Positions 34,184 through 43,485 of a stretch of DNA of 64,000 bases are shown here, one piece after another; positions within the stretch are counted from its first letter, which is position 1; each line of letters starts with the position of its first letter. Location: contig CP136011.1 of NCBI GenBank assembly GCA_030263805.2, positions 186,001 through 250,000 of the forward strand, written 5' to 3'. Below the pieces are notes generated by a model. The model saw only the letters and a list, made by a program, of their open reading frames with translations, was not told the DNA's origin and did not search any database. The position numbers were made by a program, and so were the translations under genes. Source of the stretch: Pseudomonas sp. FeN3W (GTDB lineage Bacteria > Pseudomonadota > Gammaproteobacteria > Pseudomonadales > Pseudomonadaceae).

Positions 34184-35830
34184 TTAAGTTGAGCTTGCCG
34201 TGTTTGTCTTGAATCTTGTCCCGACACCAATCCTTCCAGTGCAAATGTCCCACAGTAGCCTACTAGCCTGTTCATCTCCATGGAGCCGAACAAGCTGATC
34301 GTAGAGTCCGAATGGCACACCATCAGCCAAAATAACGGAGCCACCCTTCCCTTCAGCAATCCTGACCAACCCGAAACGCAGCAAAAGCCCCAGATGAAGC
34401 GCGCCGACCTTGGCTTGCTGATGACGTTTTACGCTGTTTGTTGTCGCGATTCTTGCCAAACTAACCCGCACGGCAGAAGGCAGAGCAGATAGCCGCTTTA
34501 GAAAAGTGAGCGTTTCGAAGAATAGGCTCTCGTTGAAAACAGGATGTAAGCCCAAGGATTGACATTTATCTCGATGGACGCTGTCCCAATGCTGATCAAT
34601 GAAAGCGCCTGATGCGATATCAAGGTCGACGCGATACCCACCTATTTTACAAAATGCTTCCTGGAGAGGATGAGGCTGCTGGTCAGTCCTGTACATCCGC
34701 TGCGTTTTAGGTTCATAGGCCGCTGATACCGCATGATTTTCACAAAACAGACCGACTCGACGCCAGTCGACCAGCTCTTGAGGGTGCAAATCATCGGTAA
34801 TGACCCTGTAGAGCAAGCTGAAGCACAGAGCGCTGCCGGAGTCCTCCAGCGAGTGCTGACACCCAGGGTACTCGCATTTACCCTCCGAGCGGTAAAGGAT
34901 CCTCCGTGCCATCTGGCTACTGGTAAATGAGGTGCTACCAGGCATGAGAAAAGGAGAGCCTTTGCCAAGAGCTCGCATCGAGATTGCGTGCGTTACATCG
35001 CTTATGGATGACCCTGGCAAGGAGTCAGGGGCATGCAACGTCTGAACAACCAGCCCTTTCTTGCAGGAAAGCTTGAGCATGTTGCGCAACACCGGCATTT
35101 TCTTTGCCGCATCGATGAGCATGGGATAGGAGAGTAAAACGATGCCCTCTTCTCGATACAGCTTGTCGATTAGAGACCAGTGCTCAGGCGTTGTAGGCTG
35201 ATCTTCACCGATGATCAACACGTAATCGATACTGAGTTCAATCGCAGACGACAGCTCGCCATGTTGATCAAAAATTGGATACGGATAATCGTTGAGAAGA
35301 CCCTCGAAGGTGCTGAGCAGCGTAGTTCTCTTATGGGTGGCGCCAAGGTCTTTTTTCCACTGCCTAACCTGATCGATGCCCTCTTCACATCGATAGTAGA
35401 ACTTCGAACCGGCTTTCCAGCCATGCAGGAAAATCCGTCGCTTTGAGCTTTCAATCTCTACAAGCGTTATTTTTATCCGGTTGGCTTCGGTGCTCAGGTA
35501 TACAAAGTCTGGCTTTCGCCACGAAGGCAGTGGGACTTGCGTGAAAATTGAATCAGCAAGCAAGCCGCCACTCAGCAGGTTCGGCGTGAACAGCAGTGAA
35601 GGCTCCTGCTCGAACAGGGGTTGAATCAAGCGTTCGTTGTCAGGTTCGCGTGTAGGCGCGACCTTAAGCTGCTTGCTAACCCGCGCCCGCTTGGATTGAC
35701 TCATCTCACCGCGCACCCGATAACGATTCGTAGAAACGGGCGGTGTAGCCGCAGCTGGCTTGAACACTTCGCGTTTTTCAAGCAGGGCCTCAAGCCTCTT
35801 TGTGGCGAGTTCTAATCGCTCTAAATCCAT
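34184..35830 (-). CDS. Shedu-like nuclease fused to HNH-like zinc region
   Basis: 548 residues. Residues about 105-165 read KPDFVYLSTEANRIKITLVE, IESSKRRIFLHG and EGIDQVRQWKKDL: the PD...E...(Q) layout of Shedu/DUF4263 antiphage nucleases, though the usual ExK is IES, so the lysine must come from SKRR or is lost. Residues about 310-385 have RILYRSEGKCEYPGCQHS and RRVGLFCENHAVS, with CxxxxC...CxxH spacing like an HNH/zinc domain. The C-terminal 150 residues look like a helical DNA-binding part. GGAGG precedes ATG 35830. A defence role is an inference from the fold. Confidence 0.55.
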   Translation of the reverse strand: MDLERLELATKRLEALLEKREVFKPAAATPPVSTNRYRVRGEMSQSKRARVSKQLKVAPTREPDNERLIQPLFEQEPSLLFTPNLLSGGLLADSIFTQVPLPSWRKPDFVYLSTEANRIKITLVEIESSKRRIFLHGWKAGSKFYYRCEEGIDQVRQWKKDLGATHKRTTLLSTFEGLLNDYPYPIFDQHGELSSAIELSIDYVLIIGEDQPTTPEHWSLIDKLYREEGIVLLSYPMLIDAAKKMPVLRNMLKLSCKKGLVVQTLHAPDSLPGSSISDVTHAISMRALGKGSPFLMPGSTSFTSSQMARRILYRSEGKCEYPGCQHSLEDSGSALCFSLLYRVITDDLHPQELVDWRRVGLFCENHAVSAAYEPKTQRMYRTDQQPHPLQEAFCKIGGYRVDLDIASGAFIDQHWDSVHRDKCQSLGLHPVFNESLFFETLTFLKRLSALPSAVRVSLARIATTNSVKRHQQAKVGALHLGLLLRFGLVRIAEGKGGSVILADGVPFGLYDQLVRLHGDEQASRLLWDICTGRIGVGTRFKTNTASST

Positions 35831-35922
35831 AACGCGCCTCCAAGACTGCGACTATCCATAGGTTTCCCTTGAGCTAGTTTAACGCAGACCTCAGAGTAAT
35901 CGTTGCTAACCGATAGTCGCTT

Positions 35923-36252
35923 TCACGCGACAGAACGAGCACACTGCGGATCCAATCCCATCATTCTGCTCGATTTGAAGTCGCGCTTGTATTGAAGATA
36001 CACAATGTAAGCGCCTAGCGCCGCCACCAGGTGCTTTACGGAGTGGCCACTGATATAGAGGAACAGCTCGTACATTTCCGCATCCCAGTGCTCACACAAT
36101 TTAGCAAGCGCGTAGTAAGTAATCACAAGCCAAATCGTTTTTGACTTCAAAAAATCCGCACTGCTTTTGCTAATTAGTATGGGGACAAGAATCAAGGGAA
36201 GAAATTGAACAAGTACGTAGGCTCTAAGGTCGCCCTGGCCACGCCATTCCGT
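35923..36252 (-). pseudogene. Ceramidase-like membrane protein, 5' end cut by transposon
   Basis: From the transposon border at 36252 the frame reads WRGQGDLRAYVLVQFLPLIL, VPILISK, then TYYALAKLCEHWD and YISGHSVKHLVAALGAYIVY. Three membrane segments and the AKL.EH.D and GHS.KH.LAA motifs are those of the C-terminal half of alkaline-ceramidase-type (CREST) membrane hydrolases. About 110 residues remain of the usual 220-270. The N-terminal half is not on the other side of the transposon, so it has been deleted. An internal ATG (36195) is not a real start. Confidence 0.65.
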
Positions 36253-36400
36253 GTCAACTACCCGCCACTAAACGCTATCGCGCTATAGTGGGGGCTTGTA
36301 GAAAATCCAGAGCGATAAACAGTCGCAAGGTTTTCTACTTCTAAGCGAGTCATCCTAATGTGACTCGTCTGGGCCTGAAGACAAGACCCTCATCGGCTAC
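36253..36400 (-). ncRNA. Candidate guide RNA (reRNA) at right end, copy 2
   Basis: The right-end hairpin CCACTATAGCGCGATAGCG... TTTAGTGG and the GGTAGTTGAC end mirror copy 1. The predicted guide would be the flank beginning at 36252 and reading toward lower coordinates, which lies in the ceramidase fragment. Inferred from family behaviour. Confidence 0.4.
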
Positions 36401-37603
36401 CGACTTCATGAAGCTATCACCGATTTCTTTTCGTAAAATATTCAAGGCGCCGTTTACATCAGCGTTCAGCAATAAACCTGTGCTGCTCTGATACAGGCCG
36501 CGTTTCAATCGCCTTCCTGTAAAGCTGCGAGTTCCTGCCAGCCCATAGGTCGGGATTCGATCCAGATCCAGGGCTGATGCCTTGGAGGTGTAGCTTTCCT
36601 CCCTGACAACCACCTCGATTCCATAGACCTCGGCCTTGTATCTGATCTGCTCGATCAGGCGCGCATGCGGGATGCTGACGAACTTCTGATTATTGACCTT
36701 ACCGATGCCAACGCCCTGTTTCCAGTCAGGATTCAGGCCGACCACAATGCGACCGATATCGTGCTGTAAGCATTGGTCGATCACGAAATGGCTGACTCGG
36801 TGCAGGTGGTCGTTCATCCAGCAGAAGCGGCTCACCGCCTTGTGCTTGAGTATTTGCCCATGTCCCTTGCTGCGTAACACCGCCGCGTCCTTGTTGTACA
36901 GGTGATTGACTGACTTGATGGCCTTGCCATTGACCAGAACAGGGCGAAAACCCGGCTGGTCGGAGATCAGTGTAGCAAGGTTGTCGATACCCAAGTCGAT
37001 GGAAAGGTGTTTGTTTCGATCAAGGAGAATTGAGCCTTTTCCTTGTTGTATAGCAGTATTCTCATATACCACTTCAAGCCAATAGCAGCTGCCATGGGGC
37101 ACGAAGCGGATCTCTTGAATGATCTGGTCAGCGCCTTTTGCTTTGAGTGCCTGGTCGACACAGCAGCGAACCTTTACAGGCGCAAGCCCCGTCTTACTTG
37201 GGAAATGGATTTGGCCATCTCTACAGCTTAAATGCTGAAACGGCATTGAGGCCGTTTTGGCTTGCCTGGCGTAGCCAGGCAAGCGGGGTTTAGCCTTGAA
37301 ACGGGTGGGGTTTTTCTTCCATTCACGCAAGGCTGCAAAGTAGCCTTTCCAGTCCTGGCCCAGCCTGCGCAATACGGCCTGGCTCATGGCATTTGGTATG
37401 GCCTGGTAAGCAGGATGTGCGTGCGCACCTTGCTTCAATGCGAGATCAGCCTGCATCCAGCCAAACCGATCACCGGCAAGAAAAGCCTGCCGAATCAGAT
37501 AATTTCCACAATTGAAAAGGGTTTTCGCCGAACGACACAAGTGAGCAACCGATTTGAAATTCGGATCATTGCGCTTGATCAGGATGCGCTCGGTTAACTG
37601 CAT
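36350..37603 (-). CDS. tnpB: TnpB RNA-guided nuclease-like protein, copy 2
   Basis: 417 residues, same length and motifs as the copy at 6200 (IDLGIDNL, IVVGLNPDW, VVREESYTSKAS, NADVNGALNI) and also without zinc ribbon. Scattered differences (RMPGYAR to RLPGYAR, LQYDIGR to LQHDIGR) and a dense block of changes just after YTSKAS: SSLDLDRLPVHGQPGVRN in copy 1 is SALDLDRIPTYGLAGTRS here. No stop or frameshift. It has no TnpA gene of its own. Confidence 0.9.
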   Translation of the reverse strand: MQLTERILIKRNDPNFKSVAHLCRSAKTLFNCGNYLIRQAFLAGDRFGWMQADLALKQGAHAHPAYQAIPNAMSQAVLRRLGQDWKGYFAALREWKKNPTRFKAKPRLPGYARQAKTASMPFQHLSCRDGQIHFPSKTGLAPVKVRCCVDQALKAKGADQIIQEIRFVPHGSCYWLEVVYENTAIQQGKGSILLDRNKHLSIDLGIDNLATLISDQPGFRPVLVNGKAIKSVNHLYNKDAAVLRSKGHGQILKHKAVSRFCWMNDHLHRVSHFVIDQCLQHDIGRIVVGLNPDWKQGVGIGKVNNQKFVSIPHARLIEQIRYKAEVYGIEVVVREESYTSKASALDLDRIPTYGLAGTRSFTGRRLKRGLYQSSTGLLLNADVNGALNILRKEIGDSFMKSVADEGLVFRPRRVTLG

Positions 37604-37756
37604 GGACTTTTTCCCTGTATGCCTGTACAGTATAGTGATCTAAGCGGGGCTTGTAAATGAGAAGAATCAAGAGCCCGAGCGCGTTACCGCGCTGGCGCTT
37701 TCACCTCCACCCAAACGCTACGCGCTCTGGATGGAGTACTCCGCGCAATTGATAGA

Positions 37757-38224
37757 TCACCAGGTCGAGAAAGGAAATTTTGATAGACTTGAATTGTAGT
37801 ACCTTGCATCCCCTGTCACCTCTACACCAAGCCAGGATGGGCGCTCAAAATACTCATCCTCCTGCTCAAGCTCTACCTCTGCGATGACAAGCCCTTCATT
37901 CTCACCGGCAAAGACATCGATCTCATAGACATGTCGGCCACATGGAACGAGGTAACGGGTTTTTTCGATTTTGCCCTTCTCACACATGGCGAGCATGACG
38001 CGCGCATCGTTCAGATCGATAGGTTTTTCCCACTCGTAACGACTGACCCCTGTTTCGTTACCAATTCCCTTGACCGTAATGAAGGCATCGCTGTCGCTGA
38101 TTCTGATCCTTACCGCTCTGGCGGGATCGGAATTAAGGTAGCCCTGAGCAATGTATTTTGAAGGGTAGCTGCTTAGGTTGGGCAACTCTGGAATCAGGAA
38201 TTTTCTCTCAATCTCAACGCTCAT
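37757..38224 (-). CDS. CYTH-domain triphosphate hydrolase/cyclase-like protein
   Basis: 155 residues, full length. MSVEIERKFLI is the ExExK signature of CYTH (triphosphate tunnel) enzymes; ARAVRIRIS, FITVKG, YEWEKPI, KTRYLVPCG, YEIDVFAGENEGLVIAEVEL and the end RYYNSSLSKFPFSTW fit the tunnel strands. Members hydrolyse inorganic triphosphate or thiamine triphosphate, or make cAMP. GAGGATC precedes ATG 38224. Its stop codon touches the transposon border but the C-terminus looks native. It is divergent from the Ham1-like gene across 113 bases. Confidence 0.85.
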   Translation of the reverse strand: MSVEIERKFLIPELPNLSSYPSKYIAQGYLNSDPARAVRIRISDSDAFITVKGIGNETGVSRYEWEKPIDLNDARVMLAMCEKGKIEKTRYLVPCGRHVYEIDVFAGENEGLVIAEVELEQEDEYFERPSWLGVEVTGDARYYNSSLSKFPFSTW

Positions 38225-38337
38225 ATCAGATCCTCGTGCATGCAGTGATCATAACCATGTTTTCGTTGCATATCAATTGACGAGTGCATGCTCAATGTTC
38301 ATCATAAGCCTACACGCAAAATGACGAAGGACGCATC

Positions 38338-38910
38338 GTGCAGCTACCAGATCTGAGCAAAATTGTTTTGACCACTTCCAGTGAAATCAAGCGCCGAGAA
38401 TTTGCCAGATTCGGCCCAAAGGGTCTTGCCATTGAGTCTGGTGATGATTTGCCCGAAATCATGAGCATCCCTGATGACATCATTGTCCACAAGGCGATTG
38501 CAGCGGGTGAGAACAAGCTGGTCGAAGACACCATTCTGGTTGTCGATGGACAACCATGGGTAGACATCAAATTTAGAAAGCATGAGCTTGAGAAAGGGCA
38601 TGTACCAGCTGGCACTCCCTTGGTGTGGGAGGTTAGGCTAGGATTCGTTCAAGATGGCAAGGTTTACAGCTATCTCGGCCAAATCAGCGGACAAAGCTGT
38701 AAATTCACAATCCCAGGCGGTGGATTTGACCCTTATTTTTTCATCACAGAACAAGCCAAAAGCCTTGCGCAACTAGAGGTCGAGGGCATCAAGGATGCGT
38801 ATTCATCGCGGCGGATAGCCCTTGAGAAGCTTACTCTGGCGCAGCCCTACTCTGTACTCGAAAGATCATCTATTCAAAAGTGGGAAGGAGCCTGGCAAAA
38901 CCAGTCATGA
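38338..38910 (+). CDS. Ham1/RdgB-like nucleoside triphosphate pyrophosphatase
   Basis: 190 residues. LTTSSEIKRREFARFG is the family's start (vlaTsN..K..Efk), DIIVHKAIAAGENKLVEDTI corresponds to the KA...A....vEDt region, and PGGGFDPYFF plus KDAYSSRRIALEKL corresponds to GGgGFGYDPvF...K...SHRg.Al. Catalytic glycine and arginine parts are present, some acidic residues differ. Ham1 enzymes remove non-canonical dITP/XTP. It starts with GTG 38338, after GAAGGA. A diverged member, so the substrate may differ. Confidence 0.7.
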   Translation: MQLPDLSKIVLTTSSEIKRREFARFGPKGLAIESGDDLPEIMSIPDDIIVHKAIAAGENKLVEDTILVVDGQPWVDIKFRKHELEKGHVPAGTPLVWEVRLGFVQDGKVYSYLGQISGQSCKFTIPGGGFDPYFFITEQAKSLAQLEVEGIKDAYSSRRIALEKLTLAQPYSVLERSSIQKWEGAWQNQS

Positions 38911-38986
38911 GGCTCAAGCATTAGATATGCCGGGAAAATGCCGATTAAGAAAATTACCCAAGATCATGCAGCCTTCTCTAGTCCAG

Positions 38987-39520
38987 CTAAAGCTCAAAGT
39001 CGACATCGAGCATTTTGGTTCGCTCGGCGCGATTCCCGGCCCTCTGACACGCCTCCCAGCGCGTCATTTCATAGAGCGCTGGCAGCTTTTTCAACTCAAC
39101 CGCAGCCAGGACAAGGCCATGGCTGCGATCTTCCCTGATTACACTCAAAGCCCCACGCCTTATCTCCGCTACGTTTAGCTTCCCAGTATCTTTGAGCGGA
39201 GTTTCCAGAAGAAAGTGGACACATGCCTTATCACTTAGCCTGCTCATGAACTCGGAAAGCCATTCTGCGTAGGCAGGCCTCCACATCATCGTGATGGCAT
39301 CAATGACATGTTTTCGGGTCGCCTTTCCTTCAAGCAACGCACTGATAGACGTCATAGCCAAAATAGCTTCAGGCTGCATGAAACAATGCGTCATGACGTC
39401 GTTTGGCGCATCCTGATTGAATCTGCACTTGTACTGAATCTCATAAACAGTCTGATTGCCTGGTGCAATAGACGCCCTATCCAACATGATTTTCGTTAGT
39501 TGAGCGTTAGGTAGAAGCAT
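38987..39520 (-). CDS. Hypothetical protein
   Basis: 177 residues (MLLPNAQLTKIMLDRASIAP; an ATG 11 codons later is also possible). Helical, with WRPAYAEWLSEFMSRLSDKA and a C-terminal VLAAVELKKLPALYEMTRWE. No recognised family. It converges with the Ham1-like gene and lies 154 bases downstream of the phosphoesterase gene on its strand. Confidence 0.55.
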   Translation of the reverse strand: MLLPNAQLTKIMLDRASIAPGNQTVYEIQYKCRFNQDAPNDVMTHCFMQPEAILAMTSISALLEGKATRKHVIDAITMMWRPAYAEWLSEFMSRLSDKACVHFLLETPLKDTGKLNVAEIRRGALSVIREDRSHGLVLAAVELKKLPALYEMTRWEACQRAGNRAERTKMLDVDFEL

Positions 39521-39674
39521 GTTTTTGACTGCAAAAACAACGTCTTCGAGCGATATCTGGCCAGCAAGGTGCTTGTCAACATCAGCGCGGAGGCTCTGTA
39601 GCTATACTATGCTTAAAGGCTGATTTTTGGACATACTGTGACTCTGCCCCTAACAATCATTGTCTGCTTGGTAT

Positions 39675-40340
39675 TCAGCCTAATTTCCAGCCCTGAAATT
39701 CAACCCCATACGCTCTAAATCCAAGGCGATTCCAATGTTCCCGATAATCGAGCGAGTCATGGTGATGTCCATGAATAGCTTCTTGAACACCAAGCGATTG
39801 AGCAAGCTCGTCGAGTGCAGCAAAGCCATAGGGATGACAACTTGGTGCTTCGTGAGCAACCAGGATCTCTGCGCTTTCCATGGCAAGCGAGTAATAATCG
39901 TCAGGATAGATGCTCGATAGAGCCTTTAGCTTCATATTGTCAGCGACATGATGTGCCTTACTCAGTAAAAGAGTCTGCTTGCAATAATCCTCATAGTTCT
40001 GCACATCAGCGCTCTCATATCCGGGCATCCAGACTGACTGCCGAAATACACCACCAAGGCCAGCGACCCTACGACCATCAACCTCACAAACCCTACCGTG
40101 AAGAGATTTGTTCGCAAGATTGCTGTCATACAGGTTATGCCAAAACTCTTCTTGATAAGTATCATGATTGCCATGGATGAACCAGATATCTGTCATATCT
40201 AAGATAGGCCTTAGCAGGACATGAAGCGGGAGAGGCGCTTCTATGTCTCCAAGCAATACAATAGCTTCAGGCTCTTGTCGCCTAACCTCACGAATGATAT
40301 GACGAAATTCACCATGAGGATCACCAAAATATATGATCAT
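39675..40340 (-). CDS. Calcineurin-like metallophosphoesterase
   Basis: 221 residues with all metal-binding motifs: YFGDPHGEF (DxH), LLGDIEA (GD), WFIHGNHDTY (GNHD), VAHEAPS and AIHGHHHDS (GHxH). Such enzymes hydrolyse phosphomono- or diesters with two metals. A DxH of the form GDPHG is a known variant. The start ATG 40340 lies nine bases behind the stop of the 40350 gene, so the two are one operon. Substrate unknown; bis-nucleoside polyphosphates or nucleic acid ends are possible. Confidence 0.85.
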   Translation of the reverse strand: MIIYFGDPHGEFRHIIREVRRQEPEAIVLLGDIEAPLPLHVLLRPILDMTDIWFIHGNHDTYQEEFWHNLYDSNLANKSLHGRVCEVDGRRVAGLGGVFRQSVWMPGYESADVQNYEDYCKQTLLLSKAHHVADNMKLKALSSIYPDDYYSLAMESAEILVAHEAPSCHPYGFAALDELAQSLGVQEAIHGHHHDSLDYREHWNRLGFRAYGVEFQGWKLG

Positions 40341-40349
40341 ATAAAGTAG

Positions 40350-41897
40350 TCAATCCTCTTCTGAATCAAAGTGTGAGCCACAATATTCAGTGAACGTAGA
40401 AAGCCCCTCCTTCAATTGATCTGCGCAAGCATAAATGCCAACGACAGCGAGGTTTGTTTTCAATGACATCAAGGTTTGCGTGATCTTCTTACAGTCTTTA
40501 TCAAACTGCTCATCCAGCGATTTAATGAGCCTAGCATCATCCATGTATTGATATGGTTGGATCAAACAGGCCAAATGAATGTTTCGTTTATATTTCTTTT
40601 TAAGCCTTGAAAGGCAAAGCTCCAAAAGTCTTACCCCTGAACCCTTTTCAGATTCCTGAGAACGCTCCCAGTGAGCTAAAGTAACCAGATTGCCGTCTTG
40701 GAATATGAGTTGTGTATTGATAATGCTTTTGTCAACTTTTTGACCGTGAACGTCCTGTATCATCTCCTGAAAAGCTGAAAGTACGACGTCGACAATTCGA
40801 ACATCAAGGTCATTTGTCTCATCAGCAGCTGATACCAGTTCGAATCCAGAGACTTCATTTGTTGGTGATCCAGATATATATGAACCCGACGCTGTTGCAA
40901 GAACATCACCTGAAGCTGTTTGAAGTTGTCCATTCCATGTATAGGTTCTAAAATCTTCGGAGTCGATCATGTCACGAGAAACACTGAAATAAAAATATTC
41001 TGAGCCAAGTTCTATCTTCTCGACTCCAGGGTGGTCTTGCAGACGATGGGGTGAAGTGTACATACCCTCATTATCTCGTTCGCGAAGAAACAATGAGCTT
41101 GCTGGTCTTCTTAAAATGTCTTTATTTAGAAATTCACGGAGATGAGAATACAAATTTGGGAATCCATTTTCATTGCGGGGCAGGTTTACCAGGTCTGACA
41201 TACTCATCCCGGTAGCCTCAGCAAGTCTCACCATATCCCCGTAATTGACCGATAATAGAGAACTAAACACACTTGGCATTATGTCTTGCAGAACGGTCTC
41301 CGCCAGCTCCTGATCCACCACATCCGCAACTTTATTATCATTAATTTCTTCAACAGAGATATTCGGACATAATCTGGAAAATAGAACCGCCGCAGATGGG
41401 GAATTAGCCACACGCGTCAGAAATGAGTCTGAACTGATAGACCTGTTGCACCATGCTTGTTCGAAAACGCCTTCAATCTCCTTGAGAATGTCTCTTGTTA
41501 AAACACAGCCTTTGCCTTCAAAATTCCATCTGTTGATAAGATCTAGAGGCCAAGTCTTAACGAAATCATTTGCACCTTTGTTTACTCCCAAAATAATAGA
41601 CAGGCGCTCTAAATGACCAGCTTCATCATCGGGCAGATTTTGCGGGGAGAGATTTAGTTCAGCAAAGTTTTTAGAGATCGAGTGCGTATCGCATATGCCG
41701 GGAATCACAACATCCGAGCTATTCTCTACAGCTTCAGCATAGTCTTTATAGCCTAAAGATTGGGCCAGAATATTCAGCGCATCAGTCTTACTTGGCTTCA
41801 TGTCAAAAGGCCAGGTATCTCGAATAAACATGGCTACCTGATTGAAGCGGCCCGACTCGATGTCATCGGTTGAGAGTGCTACTTTTCTATAGAGCAT
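40350..41897 (-). CDS. Large hypothetical protein, operon with phosphoesterase
   Basis: 515 residues (MLYRKVALSTDDIESGRFNQ). Residues 40-55 (DALNILAQSLGYKDYAEAVE) match the short domain often called glyoxalase-related, found at the N-terminus of many plasmid proteins. The rest is helical and contains a region of beta strands (EYFYFSVSRDMIDSEDFRTY) and a late alpha/beta domain. It is not recognised further. It directly precedes the phosphoesterase. Confidence 0.6.
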   Translation of the reverse strand: MLYRKVALSTDDIESGRFNQVAMFIRDTWPFDMKPSKTDALNILAQSLGYKDYAEAVENSSDVVIPGICDTHSISKNFAELNLSPQNLPDDEAGHLERLSIILGVNKGANDFVKTWPLDLINRWNFEGKGCVLTRDILKEIEGVFEQAWCNRSISSDSFLTRVANSPSAAVLFSRLCPNISVEEINDNKVADVVDQELAETVLQDIMPSVFSSLLSVNYGDMVRLAEATGMSMSDLVNLPRNENGFPNLYSHLREFLNKDILRRPASSLFLRERDNEGMYTSPHRLQDHPGVEKIELGSEYFYFSVSRDMIDSEDFRTYTWNGQLQTASGDVLATASGSYISGSPTNEVSGFELVSAADETNDLDVRIVDVVLSAFQEMIQDVHGQKVDKSIINTQLIFQDGNLVTLAHWERSQESEKGSGVRLLELCLSRLKKKYKRNIHLACLIQPYQYMDDARLIKSLDEQFDKDCKKITQTLMSLKTNLAVVGIYACADQLKEGLSTFTEYCGSHFDSEED

Positions 41898-42084
41898 GCT
41901 GATCCTGACCTGATTAGAGCTAATTGCTCAAGTCTATGTAATTGGAGCTTTTTTGCAAGCCATAAGTAGTTGATCAATTTTACCCTACTGAACACTCGTG
42001 TGCCGTGGCGCCTGGTATACAGCAATATCAACAAGAATTTCCTTTAAAAAGCTTCGCTTTCGATACAGTTTGAACAGCCCTTGA

Positions 42085-42149
42085 CCTGTTAACAATCGTT
42101 GCACGGTGTTGACTATTCGCGCATGTAGAGTAGATAACGATCTCATTGC
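42085..42149. repeat. Repeated non-coding motif, copy 1
   Basis: CCTGTTAACA, six bases, GCAC (42085-42104), then GTAGATAACGATCTCATTGC (42130-42149). The same three blocks in the same order stand at 57432-57499. The 20-base block is identical in both. It lies in the gene-poor stretch 41898-42289, where a 76-codon minus-strand frame is not convincing. Confidence 0.65.
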
Positions 42150-42289
42150 ACACCCTAAAATGGGCAAGCGAAGGGGTGTTCGGGCTTTGGCCTCCAGCCC
42201 TGAGGGCTCAGGCATTGAAAATCAGCCAATTTTATGAAATTATGCCACAGCAATAATTATTAGCGACGTCTAATTTGAGGTAAGCGGAC

Positions 42290-43462
42290 ATGAGCATATT
42301 CCATCGCCCCCAGTTAGCGAGCTTGATGGCAAAGCAGCTTTTGAGGCCTGGCGTGCTTGACGAGGGGCTGCGCTCTGGCCTGTTCATATCAGGCTTACGC
42401 CGAACTGGCAAAACGACGTTCATTACCGCTGACCTGATACCTGCACTGGAATCCATGGGCGCGATTGTCATCTATGTCGATCTCTGGAGCGACACGCTGA
42501 CCAACCCAGCAGAGCTGGTTCATCGAGCGATCAAGGCCAGGCTTGAAGATCTGCAAAGCCCCTCCTCTTCCGCAGTCGAAAGGCTCAAGCGCGTCAATGG
42601 CATTGATCTTGGCGTGCTTGGCTTCAAATTCGGCTTTAAGCTGGAAAGTATTGGTAAAGCTGGTGGCCCAACCCTTGCTCAGGCGCTTCGCGAAGTAGTC
42701 GATCAAGCGAAGACCGATCTGGTGCTGATTATCGATGAAGTCCAGCAATCCATCGCGACTGAGGAAGGCCAAAATCTGTTGCTGGCCATCAAGGCGGCGC
42801 GCGATTCCATCAACCCAAGACCAGCGACGCCAGGGCATTTCCTTTTCATAGGTACTGGATCCCATCGGGCGCAAATCAGCGAGCTCACAGCCAAGCGTAA
42901 TCAGGCTTTTGCAGGGGCTACATCCATCCCCTACCCTCTCCTTGGCAAAGACTACGTCGAATTCCTGCTCTCCAGGGTTGCTGATCAGGTCAGCGAAGAT
43001 AAGCTCCCATCTATTGATGTCGCCTCCCAATGCTTTGACCTCCTTGGAAACAGGCCAGAGGAAATGATTAAGGCGATCAAGCAGCTGGTCATGCAGGAAG
43101 GTGATCCAGATGTACTGCTCCCAATTATCGCCAGCACGATCAGGTCGACTACTGCCGATAATGAAATTCTTAAAATGGAACGGCTAGGCAGTCTTGCAAT
43201 TGCTATTTTTTCAAAAGTGGCGGGTTCACCTGATTATGCAAAAGGTCTTTTCTCAGCAGACGCCGCTGCCGACTACTCGTTGGCGGTCGGCAGAGAGGTA
43301 AAGATTGATGAAATTCAACCTGTAGTTAATGCGCTAGTAGCGGAAAATCTAATCATGAGGGTGGGACATGGGTCGTACACCATTTCAGATCCTTTTGTTA
43401 AAGAAATCTGGCAAGAATCAAGATCACTAGATATTCTTCCACCACCCCACGGAAATGATTGA
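42290..43462 (+). CDS. AAA/STAND-like ATPase
   Basis: 390 residues. Walker A GLRRTGKTTF at about 35-44, Walker B LVLIIDEVQQ at about 143-152, sensor-type FLFIGTGSHRAQISEL at about 184. The order fits ORC/STAND ATPases often tied to signalling or defence, with a C-terminal winged-helix region (NALVAENLIMRVGHGSYTIS) as found in ORC-type archaeal-like ATPases. GAGGTAA precedes ATG 42290. It stands alone on its strand, converging with the 43486 gene. Confidence 0.75.
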   Translation: MSIFHRPQLASLMAKQLLRPGVLDEGLRSGLFISGLRRTGKTTFITADLIPALESMGAIVIYVDLWSDTLTNPAELVHRAIKARLEDLQSPSSSAVERLKRVNGIDLGVLGFKFGFKLESIGKAGGPTLAQALREVVDQAKTDLVLIIDEVQQSIATEEGQNLLLAIKAARDSINPRPATPGHFLFIGTGSHRAQISELTAKRNQAFAGATSIPYPLLGKDYVEFLLSRVADQVSEDKLPSIDVASQCFDLLGNRPEEMIKAIKQLVMQEGDPDVLLPIIASTIRSTTADNEILKMERLGSLAIAIFSKVAGSPDYAKGLFSADAAADYSLAVGREVKIDEIQPVVNALVAENLIMRVGHGSYTISDPFVKEIWQESRSLDILPPPHGND

Positions 43463-43485
43463 CCATGACCTGACGGTTGCACCAC

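Larger units (their letters stand above)
36253..37755 (-). mobile_element. TnpB-only IS200/IS605 element, copy 2
   Basis: Almost identical to 6048-7549, in reverse direction, one base longer (an extra T in the right-end hairpin). Left end abuts the CYTH gene stop at 37757, right end abuts the ceramidase fragment. The flanks belong to two unrelated genes, so a deletion has happened next to it. Confidence 0.85.

Noticed and set aside
41985..42215. 76-codon minus-strand frame over the repeated motif
   Set aside because: The repeat copy at 57.4 kb has no matching frame, so coding is not what is conserved.
42395..43030. 211-codon minus-strand frame
   Set aside because: Antisense of the ATPase gene with intact Walker motifs.
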